The notes under the pieces: model-generated
Seen by the model: only the letters and a program-made list of their open reading frames with translations
What the model was told of the DNA's origin: nothing
Database searches by the model: none
Position numbers and translations under genes: made by a program
Part shown: positions 6,353 to 14,340 of the stretch, one piece after another
How positions within the stretch are numbered: the stretch's first letter is position 1
Layout of the letters: each line of letters opens with the position of its first letter
NCBI GenBank assembly: GCA_900546775.1
Contig: UREM01000035.1
Coordinates: 1 to 21,386, forward strand
Reading direction: 5' to 3'
Source of the DNA: an uncultured Collinsella sp.
Lineage (GTDB): Bacteria; Actinomycetota; Coriobacteriia; Coriobacteriales; Coriobacteriaceae
Length of the DNA: 21,386 bases

Positions 6353-7527
6353 GCGGCACCTGCGATCGAGAGCAGCGTCTGGGCAAACTCGTCCAGATCG
6401 TCCGGATTCACGCGGTCGTCAAAGGAAATGCGCAGTGCACCTAGTGCCTGCTCGCGACCAATGCCCATGGCGCTGAGCACATGGCTCGCGTCCATGCTGC
6501 CGCTCGAGCACGCCGAGCCGGCCGAAACCTCAAAGCCGGCGGCGTCGAGCTTAATGATGAGTTCCTCGGAGTCCATGCCATCAATGTAGATCGATACCAT
6601 GCCGGGCAGACGGTCGGCTTGCGCGTAGTCACCCATGGTGGCGTGAATGCGCGGGTGGGCCGTAAGCGTGGCGTAGAGCTTGTCGGAAAGGGCTTGCAGC
6701 TTCGCGCGCTCCTGAGCCACATGGGGCGTCAGAGACGAGGCGGCAGCGGCAAAGGCCAGCTGCGTGCGCAGGTCCTGCGTGCCGGCACGACGACCGCCCT
6801 CCTGTCCGCCGCCAAAGATGCGCGGACGCAGCGGCGTGCGGCTCTTAAGGTAGAGTGCGCCAGATGCCACGGGGCCACCGATCTTGTGCGCGGCAACGGT
6901 CATAGCATCAACGCCCAGTTCGGTGACATCGAGCGGAATATGCAGATAGCCCTGGATGGCATCGGTGTGGAATAGAGCGCCGGCGGCGTGTGCGGCAGCA
7001 GCAAGCTCGCGAATGGGCTGAACCACGCCGGTCTCGTTGTTGGCAACCATGATGCTCACGAGCGCGACGTCGTCGCCGAGCAAGTCGCTCAGCGCGGCAG
7101 GCTCAATGTAGCCCGCCCGGCAGGGCTGCACCAGGTCGACGGAAAAGTCGGCGGCACGCAGCAATGGCAGGTTGTCCAGAATCGAATCGTGCTCGATGGC
7201 AGATACGATCACGCGGTTGCGTTTACGGTCGCGCTGACGGGCGCCCTCGGCAAGACCGAGCAGCGCCAGCTGGTTTGCCTCGGTACCGCCGTTGGTCAAG
7301 ATGATCTCGGACGGGCGGACGCGCGCGCCAAAGCTGCGGGCGATCTCGCGACGTGCAACCTCCAGACGCGCGGCAGCCTTGCGGCCGAGCGAATGCAGCG
7401 AGTTGGGGTTGACGCCGGCAAGCTCGCTGTCGTCGTACTCGCGCTGCGCAAGGAGCGCCTCGGCGCGCATGGGCGTCGAGGCGGCATAGTCAAGATTCAC
7501 GGGTATGCGGTTTTGACCTGCGGTCAT
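6349..7527 (-). CDS. Cysteine desulfurase (NifS/IscS family, class V aminotransferase)
   Basis: The 392-residue PLP enzyme should convert L-cysteine to alanine, passing sulfur as a persulfide to Fe-S cluster, tRNA thiolation or other acceptors. Landmarks are Leu-Asp-Tyr-Ala-Ala-Ser-Thr-Pro (12-19), Asn-Gly-Gly-Thr-Glu-Ala-Asn (79-85), the His/Asp cluster His187-Thr-Asp189, PLP lysine Lys215 in Ala-Ala-His-Lys-Ile-Gly-Gly-Pro, and catalytic Cys340 in Gly-Ser-Ala-Cys-Ser-Ser-Gly. A short active loop (Ser-Ala-Cys-Ser-Ser-Gly) places it in the NifS/IscS group rather than the SufS group. No scaffold gene (iscU) or thiI lies beside it in this window, so its acceptor cannot be inferred. GGAGG lies about 13 bases before the ATG; the gap to rpe is 6 bases. 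Confidence 0.94.
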   Translation of the reverse strand: MTAGQNRIPVNLDYAASTPMRAEALLAQREYDDSELAGVNPNSLHSLGRKAAARLEVARREIARSFGARVRPSEIILTNGGTEANQLALLGLAEGARQRDRKRNRVIVSAIEHDSILDNLPLLRAADFSVDLVQPCRAGYIEPAALSDLLGDDVALVSIMVANNETGVVQPIRELAAAAHAAGALFHTDAIQGYLHIPLDVTELGVDAMTVAAHKIGGPVASGALYLKSRTPLRPRIFGGGQEGGRRAGTQDLRTQLAFAAAASSLTPHVAQERAKLQALSDKLYATLTAHPRIHATMGDYAQADRLPGMVSIYIDGMDSEELIIKLDAAGFEVSAGSACSSGSMDASHVLSAMGIGREQALGALRISFDDRVNPDDLDEFAQTLLSIAGAA

Positions 7528-7533
7528 AAGGGT

Positions 7534-8205
7534 TTATGCCTCCTGTGCGGCCTCGTTGCCCAGCTTCTGCAGCAGCGCAACCTCGGCAGCGGGATCTTCG
7601 GACTTAAATACGGCAGAACCGGCCACGAGCACGTTGGCGCCGGCCTTGACGACCTCGACAATGATCTTGGAAGAAATGCCACCGTCGACCTCGATGAGGG
7701 GCGAAACGCCGTGACGCTCGCACATGGCCCTGAGCTCGTGGAGCTTAGCGATGGTGCCCGGGATAAAGCTCTGACCGCCAAAGCCCGGGTTCACGCTCAT
7801 GAGCAGCACCATATCGACGACGTCGATGATGCTCTCGAGCACGCACACGGGGGTGGCGGGGTTGAGCACCACGCCGGCCTTAACGCCGCGCTGCTGCAGA
7901 TGGGTGAGCGTGCGGTGCAGGTGCGTGGAAGCCTCGTAGTGGACGGTGATCATGTCGGCACCGGCGTCGGCGTACCAATCGACCGTCTCGTCGGGGTTCG
8001 ACACCATGAGGTGCGCGTCGACCGGTACATCGGTGGAGCGCTTGACGGCCTTAAGGATGTCAACGCCAAAGGTGAGGTTGCCGGTAAAGTGACCGTCCAT
8101 AACGTCGAAGTGCACGTAGTCGGCACCGGCGATCTTGTCGAGTTCGCCCTTGAGGTTGGCCATGTCGGCCGAGAGGACGGACGGAGCGATTTTAATGGAA
8201 CCCAT
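7534..8205 (-). CDS. rpe: Ribulose-phosphate 3-epimerase
   Basis: The 223-residue TIM-barrel enzyme interconverts D-ribulose 5-phosphate and D-xylulose 5-phosphate in the pentose phosphate pathway. Metal and catalytic residues are in place: Ser-Ala-Asp near residue 12-14, His32 and Asp34 (Val-His-Phe-Asp-Val-Met-Asp-Gly), His65 (Val-Asp-Ala-His-Leu-Met), and the later Glu-Val-Asp-Gly-Gly-Ile. The Val-Asn-Pro-Gly-Phe-Gly-Gly-Gln loop is a family signature. Length is normal. AAAGG stands about 8 bases before the start. It lies 18 bases after gpsA and 6 bases before the cysteine desulfurase. Confidence 0.96.
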   Translation of the reverse strand: MGSIKIAPSVLSADMANLKGELDKIAGADYVHFDVMDGHFTGNLTFGVDILKAVKRSTDVPVDAHLMVSNPDETVDWYADAGADMITVHYEASTHLHRTLTHLQQRGVKAGVVLNPATPVCVLESIIDVVDMVLLMSVNPGFGGQSFIPGTIAKLHELRAMCERHGVSPLIEVDGGISSKIIVEVVKAGANVLVAGSAVFKSEDPAAEVALLQKLGNEAAQEA

Positions 8206-8223
8206 GGTAGTAGCCTTTCTGCG

Positions 8224-9231
8224 CTAGTCGGTGAGTCCGTAGAACTCTTGAGAAGGGACGCGGTCGGTGAGAATCTCGAGCGCCCTATCCAAAGTAACAC
8301 CGTTGTAGAGCGTTTGCTCCACGGCAAAGGTGAGCGGAATGTCTACGCCCAGTGAACGGGCAAGCTCGCTGACGCTGCGGGCTGCGACGGCGCCCTCGAC
8401 CACCATATGCGTACGCGTCTGGTACTCGTCGAGCGACACGCCGTGGGCAAACTCGTAGCCAAAGGTGCGGTTGCGCGAATGCTCCGAGGTACAGGTGGCA
8501 ATGAGGTCGCCCATGCCGGCAAGTCCCATGCAGGTCATGGCCTGGCCGCCGCGGGCGTGCACCAGACGGCTGATCTCGGCCAGGCCGCGCGTCATGATGA
8601 GGGCGAGCGTGTTATCGCCCGCGCCCGAGCCGGCGGAGATGCCGCACACGATGGCGATGACGTTTTTCATGGCGCCGCAGACCTCGACGCCCGTCATATC
8701 CTGCGACAGGTAGATGCGGAAGGCCGTGGAAAGCAGCAGCTCCTTAAAGGTCTCCCCTACCTGTTGGTCTTTGCTGGCGATGACGGCGGCCGAAAGCCCG
8801 CCGCGGCAGATTTCCTCGGCATGGTTGGGGCCCGAGAGCGCCGCCACGCGCGCCTCATTGCCGATCTCGCAGGCGATGACCTCGCTCATGAGCAGGCCGG
8901 ACTCGGGCTCAATGCCCTTGGTAAGGCAGAGCACCGGGGTGTCGGCGGCGATGAAGGGCGCTGCCTGATGACATATGCTGCGCAGGTGTGTGGAGGGCAC
9001 GGCAAAGATGATGGCGTCGGCGGCGTCGAGCGCTTGCGCCAGGTCCGTCGTGGCGACGACGTTGCCGGGCAGCTCGTAGTCCACCAGATACCGGGGGTTG
9101 CAGTGCTCGCCATTGATGCCGGCGGCCGTCTGCTCGCTATGGGCCCACATGATCACGCGCTCGGTTCGCGCGGCGGCAAGGCCGGCGACGGCGGTTCCCC
9201 AGGAGCCGGAGCCAATCAGCGCAACATTCAT
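8224..9231 (-). CDS. gpsA: NAD(P)H-dependent glycerol-3-phosphate dehydrogenase
   Basis: The 335-residue cytosolic enzyme reduces dihydroxyacetone phosphate to sn-glycerol 3-phosphate, the backbone for phospholipids. The Rossmann motif is at the extreme N-terminus (Ile-Gly-Ser-Gly-Ser-Trp-Gly-Thr-Ala, residues 6-14). Lys105 in Leu-Thr-Lys-Gly-Ile-Glu, Gly-Pro-Asn-His-Ala (134-138) and Lys189 in Gly-Ala-Met-Lys-Asn are the substrate and catalytic positions. Its product is used by PlsY, whose gene lies 9 bases upstream. The start ATG has GGAGAGAG before it. Nothing is unusual in the sequence. Confidence 0.97.
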   Translation of the reverse strand: MNVALIGSGSWGTAVAGLAAARTERVIMWAHSEQTAAGINGEHCNPRYLVDYELPGNVVATTDLAQALDAADAIIFAVPSTHLRSICHQAAPFIAADTPVLCLTKGIEPESGLLMSEVIACEIGNEARVAALSGPNHAEEICRGGLSAAVIASKDQQVGETFKELLLSTAFRIYLSQDMTGVEVCGAMKNVIAIVCGISAGSGAGDNTLALIMTRGLAEISRLVHARGGQAMTCMGLAGMGDLIATCTSEHSRNRTFGYEFAHGVSLDEYQTRTHMVVEGAVAARSVSELARSLGVDIPLTFAVEQTLYNGVTLDRALEILTDRVPSQEFYGLTD

Positions 9232-9240
9232 GACTCTCTC

Positions 9241-9924
9241 CTACTTATCGTCGGGCTCGGTGACGCGCTTGGTAAACGAGAGCTTGGACTCCTTACCAGT
9301 CATGAGCTTTTGGATATTCGCGCGATGGGCCCACACCACAGTGATGCCGATCATCGCCATGCAGAACTTGAGGCCCAAGCTGCTGTATGGAAAGACCGCG
9401 CAAGCGGCGATGGGAAGTCCGATGGCAGCGGCAAGCGAGCCCACCGACACATACTTGGTGATGGCGACGGCCACGATAAACATGCCGAGCAGCGACAGGC
9501 CAATAGGCCAGTACCAGGCGAGGATGACGCCCAGGCCAACCGCGATACCCTTGCCGCCGTGGAAGTTAAGGTAGGGCGAGAAGATATGGCCCCACACCGC
9601 TGCCAGGCAAATGACGCCGAGCATCCAATCGCCGGGGGCTCCGGGCGCCATGATGCTTACGGGGAAGCCATAGCCCAAGTCGGCAATGAGCGGACGCGCG
9701 ATAAGGACGCAGATGGCGCCCTTAAGGCAGTCGAGCAACAACGTGAGCGCGGCCACCTTGGGGCAGGCCACGCGCAGGGCGTTGGTGGTGCCGATGTTGC
9801 CGGAGCCCGCCTTGCGAATGTCCGTGTGGTTGAACACGCGGCCCAGGATCAGGCCAAACGGAATCGCTCCGATAAAGAACGAGACCACGGCGCAGATGGC
9901 GGTCAGCAGAATCGGATTATGCAT
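9241..9924 (-). CDS. plsY: Acyl-phosphate:glycerol-3-phosphate acyltransferase
   Basis: The 227-residue integral membrane protein transfers an acyl chain from acyl-phosphate to glycerol 3-phosphate, giving lysophosphatidic acid. About five or six hydrophobic segments are visible, as is usual. The glycine-rich loops Gly-Ser-Gly-Asn-Ile-Gly-Thr-Thr-Asn-Ala (40-49) and His-Gly-Gly-Lys-Gly-Ile-Ala (122-128) are the known active-site motifs. I chose ATG 9924, which overlaps the end of der by 8 bases and is preceded by GAAGGAAC; a longer reading from 9972 would only add residues inside der. The acyl-phosphate-forming partner plsX is not in this window. Together with gpsA and the plsC-like gene it forms most of the phosphatidic acid pathway. 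Confidence 0.95.
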   Translation of the reverse strand: MHNPILLTAICAVVSFFIGAIPFGLILGRVFNHTDIRKAGSGNIGTTNALRVACPKVAALTLLLDCLKGAICVLIARPLIADLGYGFPVSIMAPGAPGDWMLGVICLAAVWGHIFSPYLNFHGGKGIAVGLGVILAWYWPIGLSLLGMFIVAVAITKYVSVGSLAAAIGLPIAACAVFPYSSLGLKFCMAMIGITVVWAHRANIQKLMTGKESKLSFTKRVTEPDDK

Positions 9925-11251
9925 CCTTTTGTTCCTTCTTCCTAAAGAAGAGTCGAATGGGCGTGCCGGCAAAATCGAAGGTCGAGCGCATGCGGTTCTC
10001 CACGTAGCGCTGGTAGGTGTCGTTGACCAGATCGCTGTGGTTGACGAAGAATGTGAACGTCGGCGGATTGACGCCCGTCTGAGTCACGTAGTGCATGCGC
10101 AGGCGGCGCTTGCCGTCCACCACGGTGTGGCCGAACTCACGTAGGTCGGTGAGGAACGTGTTGAGGCGCGAGGTGCTGATCTTTTGCGAACGCGTCTTCT
10201 CGGCTGCGTCGACCATCGCCCAGATCTTCTCGACGCTGCGGCCAGTGAGGGCAGAGATGCGCAGGTACTGGGCCCAGGGAGCCATGACGCCCAGACGGCG
10301 GTCGATGGTCTCCATGCAGGCCTCGCGCTTACGGTCGTCGTCGAGCAGGTCCCACTTGTTGAGCAGCACAACGATGGCACAGCCGCGCTCGATGGCAAGA
10401 CCCATGACCTTCTGGTCCTGTTCGGTAACGCCCACGGAGGCGTCGACGACGAGCAGCGCCACGTCGGCGCGGTCGATGGCGCGCAGGCCGCGGACCATCG
10501 AGTAGTACTCGATGTTCTCGTACACGGTGCTCTTCTTGCGAATACCCGCGGTGTCGACCATGCGGTAGTGCTTGCCGTTGCGCTCCACGACGGTGTCGAT
10601 GGCGTCGCGCGTGGTGCCGGCAATGTTGGACACGATAGAGCGGTCGGCGCCCAGGATGCGGTTGAACAGCGAGGACTTACCGGCGTTGGGGCGGCCGATG
10701 ATGGCCACGTTCAGCGCATCGGGGAACTCATCGGCGACCTCGTCCTCCTCCTCGGGCAACAGGGCCACGATGTCGTCGAGCAGGTCGCCCGTGCCATGAC
10801 CATGCAGGGCCGAGAGCGGCGTGGGCTCGCCGATGCCGAGCGAATAGAATTCCCAGATGCTGTCGTTCTCGCGATCGGGGTTGTCGAGCTTGTTCACCAG
10901 CAGAAAGACCGGCTTGTCGCAGCGCTTGAGCATGCGAGCGACCGATTCGTCCTCCTCGGTGACGCCGGTGCGGCCGTCGACCACAAACAGGATGACGGCG
11001 GCTTCCTCGGCGGCGGCGAGGGCCTGGTCGCGGATAGACGTGGCAAAGACGTCGTCGCTCTTGAGCGGCTCGATACCGCCCGTGTCGACGATGGTGAACT
11101 CGCGGCCGTTCCAATCGGCCGTGTGGTATGAGCGATCGCGCGTGACGCCGCGGGACTCATGGACGATGGCGTCCGAGGTTTGGGCCAGGCGGTTAACGAG
11201 CGTGGACTTGCCCACGTTGGGGCGTCCGACGACGGCGACGATAGGTTTCAT
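9917..11251 (-). CDS. der: Ribosome biogenesis GTPase Der (EngA)
   Basis: The 444-residue protein has two GTPase domains in tandem and a C-terminal KH-like domain, the unique layout of Der, which helps assemble the 50S subunit. Domain 1 has Gly-Arg-Pro-Asn-Val-Gly-Lys-Ser (9-16), Asp-Thr-Gly-Gly (56-59) and Asn-Lys-Leu-Asp (120-123). Domain 2 has Gly-Arg-Pro-Asn-Ala-Gly-Lys-Ser (186-193), Asp-Thr-Ala-Gly (233-236) and Asn-Lys-Trp-Asp (298-301). The start at 11251 (Met-Lys-Pro-Ile-Val-Ala) has AAAGGAGAG just upstream; the frame continues open further 5' only into the preceding gene. It starts 10 bases after the DUF512 gene and overlaps plsY by 8. Confidence 0.97.
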   Translation of the reverse strand: MKPIVAVVGRPNVGKSTLVNRLAQTSDAIVHESRGVTRDRSYHTADWNGREFTIVDTGGIEPLKSDDVFATSIRDQALAAAEEAAVILFVVDGRTGVTEEDESVARMLKRCDKPVFLLVNKLDNPDRENDSIWEFYSLGIGEPTPLSALHGHGTGDLLDDIVALLPEEEDEVADEFPDALNVAIIGRPNAGKSSLFNRILGADRSIVSNIAGTTRDAIDTVVERNGKHYRMVDTAGIRKKSTVYENIEYYSMVRGLRAIDRADVALLVVDASVGVTEQDQKVMGLAIERGCAIVVLLNKWDLLDDDRKREACMETIDRRLGVMAPWAQYLRISALTGRSVEKIWAMVDAAEKTRSQKISTSRLNTFLTDLREFGHTVVDGKRRLRMHYVTQTGVNPPTFTFFVNHSDLVNDTYQRYVENRMRSTFDFAGTPIRLFFRKKEQKDA

Positions 11252-11261
11252 CTGCTCTCCT

Positions 11262-12704
11262 TTAATGGATAGGGTCAGCGGAATTAGTAGAGTCTGCGGG
11301 CACAATGCCAAGGATATGCTCCAGGGTATCGAGCAGCTCATGCGGCATGGTCGACACCACATGAACCTCGGCGCCGCGACTGGTAAGGCTTGCGAGTAAA
11401 TCGTCACGATGATACTCGTCAAGCGTCATGCCGTCAGCGTTGAACATGAGCTTAGGCACAAAGAGCATAACCCCCGACAGGTCTTGGGGCAGCTGCTCCA
11501 GAATGTCACACGCGACGATGAGGCCGGTCACGTCCACGTTGCCGCCGAAGTAGCGGTTCTTGATGGCCGTAACAGTGCCGCCGAGACCATGCGGCGACTC
11601 CACAAAGCGCGCCACGGTGTCGCGCGCGCTGGCGCCGGAGAGGCACAGCAGGTGCTGGCTGCGGGCGGCGATGGCCTCGCGGACGCGGGCCAGTCGCTCG
11701 GCATCGGTAGCCAGCACGTCGTCGGTCTCGTCCAGATACGAGCGGATCATGCCGATGCCGTCGTAGTACTGCGGGTAACCGTCGTAAAAGTCTGCCTCGG
11801 GAGGATCGATGCCGGCGTCCAGATAGAACTCGTCGCTCATCTGGAAGGTGTGGCGGCCAAAGCGCTCATAGGCGCGGTCCTGGTAGGGACGGATCATGGC
11901 AATGGTCTCGCGCGCTAGCTCGGGCTTGTCGCTGTAGGACCAGCTAAAACGGTTCTGATGCTTGGTAAAACCGAGCGGCACAATGCCCAGGCTTGTGATT
12001 TGCTCGTGCTCCTCGCAAAAGCGCAGGGTCTTTTCCAGCTCCTCGCCGTCGTTCAAGCCGGGGCACAACACGATCTGCGCGTGAATCTCGATGCCGGCGG
12101 CCATGATGGCCTCGAGCACGTCCATGCCGCGCTGGGCGTTGCGGCCCATCATGCGGCGGCGGACATCGGGGCTCACGGCATGGACCGACACGTTCATGGG
12201 GCTCATGTTGCGTTGGATGACGTTTTGAACATCTTTGTCAGAGAGGTTCGTGAGCGTGACAAAGTTGCCCTGTAAAAAGCTCAGGCGATAGTCGTCGTCG
12301 CGAATGTAGAGCGTGGAGCGGCCGCCCTTGGGCAGCATCGTCATAAAGCAGAACACGCAGGCGTTGACACAGGTACGCATGCCGTCAAAGATGGGGCCGT
12401 CGAACTCAAGGCCCCAGTCCTCTCCCGGGAAGCGGTCGACCTCCACGGGGGTGACGCTGTTGTCGCGCGGGTCGAAAACCTCCAGCTCGACGGTGTCGTC
12501 GTCGGCCTCCCAGAGCCACACGATCATGTCGGTGAGTGCCTCACCGTTGACCGTGAGCACGCGCATTCCCGGCTCGATACCCACATCCCATGCGGGCGAT
12601 TCGGGACGCACGTTCTTAACGAGCGCGCCCTCACCCGGCTCGGGGTCGCGGCTGCGCCCGTAATCGGCCACCTCGGCGGCGTATGCGGGTACGGTCTGGT
12701 CCAT
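11262..12704 (-). CDS. DUF512-family protein: PDZ-like domain plus radical-SAM-like iron-sulfur domain
   Basis: The 480-residue protein begins with a PDZ-like segment (about 25-85, with Pro-Ala-Trp-Asp-Val-Gly-Ile-Glu-Pro-Gly and Val-Asn-Gly-Glu). Next comes a cysteine cluster, Cys112-X3-Cys116-X2-Cys119, of the kind that holds a 4Fe-4S cluster in radical SAM enzymes, then an alpha/beta barrel-like region and the C-terminal DUF512 domain. Family members are widespread next to der in Clostridia and Actinobacteria, but their reaction is unknown. I chose ATG 12704; AAGGAG lies about 14 bases upstream and the start is 2 bases after the ispH stop. The frame stays open to 12809 inside ispH, which I regard as chance. 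Confidence 0.92.
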   Translation of the reverse strand: MDQTVPAYAAEVADYGRSRDPEPGEGALVKNVRPESPAWDVGIEPGMRVLTVNGEALTDMIVWLWEADDDTVELEVFDPRDNSVTPVEVDRFPGEDWGLEFDGPIFDGMRTCVNACVFCFMTMLPKGGRSTLYIRDDDYRLSFLQGNFVTLTNLSDKDVQNVIQRNMSPMNVSVHAVSPDVRRRMMGRNAQRGMDVLEAIMAAGIEIHAQIVLCPGLNDGEELEKTLRFCEEHEQITSLGIVPLGFTKHQNRFSWSYSDKPELARETIAMIRPYQDRAYERFGRHTFQMSDEFYLDAGIDPPEADFYDGYPQYYDGIGMIRSYLDETDDVLATDAERLARVREAIAARSQHLLCLSGASARDTVARFVESPHGLGGTVTAIKNRYFGGNVDVTGLIVACDILEQLPQDLSGVMLFVPKLMFNADGMTLDEYHRDDLLASLTSRGAEVHVVSTMPHELLDTLEHILGIVPADSTNSADPIH

Positions 12705-12706
12705 GA

Positions 12707-13606
12707 TTAGCGGCAAAGCTCCTTGATGCGCGCAACGGCGCGTTCGATGTGCTCTTGTGGGGTGGAGGCTCCGGCGGTGATGCCGATGTGGTGAGCGTTG
12801 GTAAACCACACGGCCTGGAGCTCGGAGGCTTCCTCAATATGATACGTGCGCTCGCAGGCCTCCGCGCAAATCTGTGCCAGGCGGCGGGTGTTGCCCGAGT
12901 TCTTGCCGCCCACCACGACCATGCAGTCGCAGCGGTTGGCAAGTGTGGCTGCTGCCTGTTGACGCTCACTCGTGGCGGCGCAGATGGTGTTGATCACACG
13001 AAGCTCCTGCACGCGCGGGGTGATAGCAGCCACGACCTCGGCCAAGTTCTGCGCAGTCTGGGTGGTCTGCACAACCAGACCCACCTTGCCCTTGAGCGGC
13101 AGGGCATCGGCGTCGGCGGCACAGCTCACGACCTGCGCGTCATTACCGGCGTGGCCCAGGATGCCCTCGACCTCGGGGTGGCCCGGCTCGCCCACGACGA
13201 TCACGCGGTAGCCTTCGCGTACCAGGCGCTCGGCGGCCACGTGGACCTTCTTGACGTAAGGGCAGGTGGCGTCGACGACGTTAAGGCCACGCTCGCGAGC
13301 GGCATCGATCACCTGCGGCACCACGCCGTGGGCGCGGATGATCACGGTGCCCGATGCGGCGTCGTCCAGGCTCTCGGCCAAGCCAATGCCAGCTTCGGCG
13401 AGCTCGCTCACCACGATGGGGTTATGGATGAGCGGCCCCAGGGTGTGGACCTGAGCGTTCTTCTCCGCCTGCGGGGCGGCCGCCAATGCCATATCGAGCG
13501 CACGCTGCACGCCGTAGCAGGTGCCGGCGTGGGCGGCGATCTCGATGGTAGGCACGGTGGCTTGGTCGGACGCAGTCGCGGCGGTGTTCGTCACGTTCTC
13601 GCTCAT
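12707..13606 (-). CDS. ispH: 4-hydroxy-3-methylbut-2-enyl diphosphate reductase
   Basis: The 299-residue iron-sulfur enzyme makes IPP and DMAPP in the last step of the non-mevalonate (MEP) isoprenoid pathway. The three cluster cysteines are present: Cys30 (Ala-Gly-Thr-Cys-Tyr-Gly-Val), Cys115 (Asp-Ala-Thr-Cys-Pro-Tyr-Val) and Cys209 (Thr-Ile-Cys-Ala-Ala-Thr-Ser-Glu-Arg-Gln). Active-site histidines His61, His93 and His143 are also visible. The N-terminal 20 or so residues are a polar Thr/Ala-rich extension. The start at 13606 lies 2 bases after the plsC-like gene; its Shine-Dalgarno is weak, so the exact start is less certain (13636 is an in-frame alternative inside plsC). It implies that this organism uses the MEP route. 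Confidence 0.95.
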   Translation of the reverse strand: MSENVTNTAATASDQATVPTIEIAAHAGTCYGVQRALDMALAAAPQAEKNAQVHTLGPLIHNPIVVSELAEAGIGLAESLDDAASGTVIIRAHGVVPQVIDAARERGLNVVDATCPYVKKVHVAAERLVREGYRVIVVGEPGHPEVEGILGHAGNDAQVVSCAADADALPLKGKVGLVVQTTQTAQNLAEVVAAITPRVQELRVINTICAATSERQQAAATLANRCDCMVVVGGKNSGNTRRLAQICAEACERTYHIEEASELQAVWFTNAHHIGITAGASTPQEHIERAVARIKELCR

Positions 13607-13608
13607 GG

Positions 13609-14337
13609 CTAGAACCTGCCCGGATGTTCGGCGCACAGATCGTCGCGCATCTTATAGACTCGGCCCATTGCCTCGGACTCAAACCAGGCTAGGCGCTCCG
13701 TGCGCTTAAGCTCAGCCGGTGCATCGGAAAGCGAGACGGCCTTGCCGGCACGAATCCAGCACTTCTTGGGACGCATGAGCGTTTTGCCCGCGGGCGTGAT
13801 GTCGGACCAGCCACAGATAGCGAGCGGGTTGACGGGCGCCTTGCCCATCTGAGCGATGAGCGCAAAACCGCCGTGGACCTCGGGCTTGATCTCGCGCGAG
13901 CGGATGCGCGTGCCCTCGGGGAAGATCAGGACGTCCTCGCCGCGCTGCAGCGCATGCTGGGCGGCGCGCAGGCACTTCATGTCGGCGGTGCCGCGCTCGA
14001 CGGGAATGCCGCCAACGCGGCTAAAGGCCCAGCGCACAATCTTGCTCTTGGCGAACTCGGACTTAAAGATGGGGCGGATGCGGCGGCCCCCAAAGAACAG
14101 CGCCGTCTCCACGGCCAGCAGCTCGGCCATCGAGGTGTGGTTACAGATGACCACGCTGCCGTGGCCTTCCTGGCGCTCAAACAGTAGGTCAGCGTCCTCG
14201 ACCTTCCAACGCCACATGAGCTTGGAGAAGGCCCAAAGGATAGCCATGACTACGACGACGGTACCGCGGATGAGCGCCGGGAACTCGGCGTAGGGGGCGT
14301 TGTAATAGTCCTCGGGCGTCTGCTTAAACAGGCGCAT
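13609..14337 (-). CDS. 1-acyl-sn-glycerol-3-phosphate acyltransferase-like protein (PlsC family) with HX4E motif
   Basis: The 242-residue protein should acylate lysophosphatidic acid to phosphatidic acid. A hydrophobic segment at about 24-42 would anchor it in the membrane. Motif I reads His67-Thr-Ser-Met-Ala-Glu72, that is HX4E where the family nearly always has HX4D. The other motifs are normal: Gly-Ile-Pro-Val-Glu-Arg (110-115) and Phe-Pro-Glu-Gly-Thr-Arg (139-144). The glutamate could still support the catalytic histidine, but altered activity or substrate is possible. The start has an excellent AAAGGAGG site inside the end of cmk, 3 bases away. The cmk-plsC-ispH order is common in Gram-positive bacteria, which supports the call. 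Confidence 0.88.
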   Translation of the reverse strand: MRLFKQTPEDYYNAPYAEFPALIRGTVVVVMAILWAFSKLMWRWKVEDADLLFERQEGHGSVVICNHTSMAELLAVETALFFGGRRIRPIFKSEFAKSKIVRWAFSRVGGIPVERGTADMKCLRAAQHALQRGEDVLIFPEGTRIRSREIKPEVHGGFALIAQMGKAPVNPLAICGWSDITPAGKTLMRPKKCWIRAGKAVSLSDAPAELKRTERLAWFESEAMGRVYKMRDDLCAEHPGRF

Positions 14338-14340
14338 GGG

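Noticed and set aside
6988..8355. Long plus-strand open frame (about 455 residues) opposite rpe and the ends of its neighbours
   Set aside because: It is antisense to clearly conserved enzymes, rich in Gly, Val, Asp and His in a pattern typical of reversed G+C-rich coding sequence, and has no domain.
8407..9945. Plus-strand open frame of about 512 residues opposite gpsA and plsY
   Set aside because: Both enzymes on the minus strand have full active-site motifs and ribosome sites; the opposite frame is a composition artefact.
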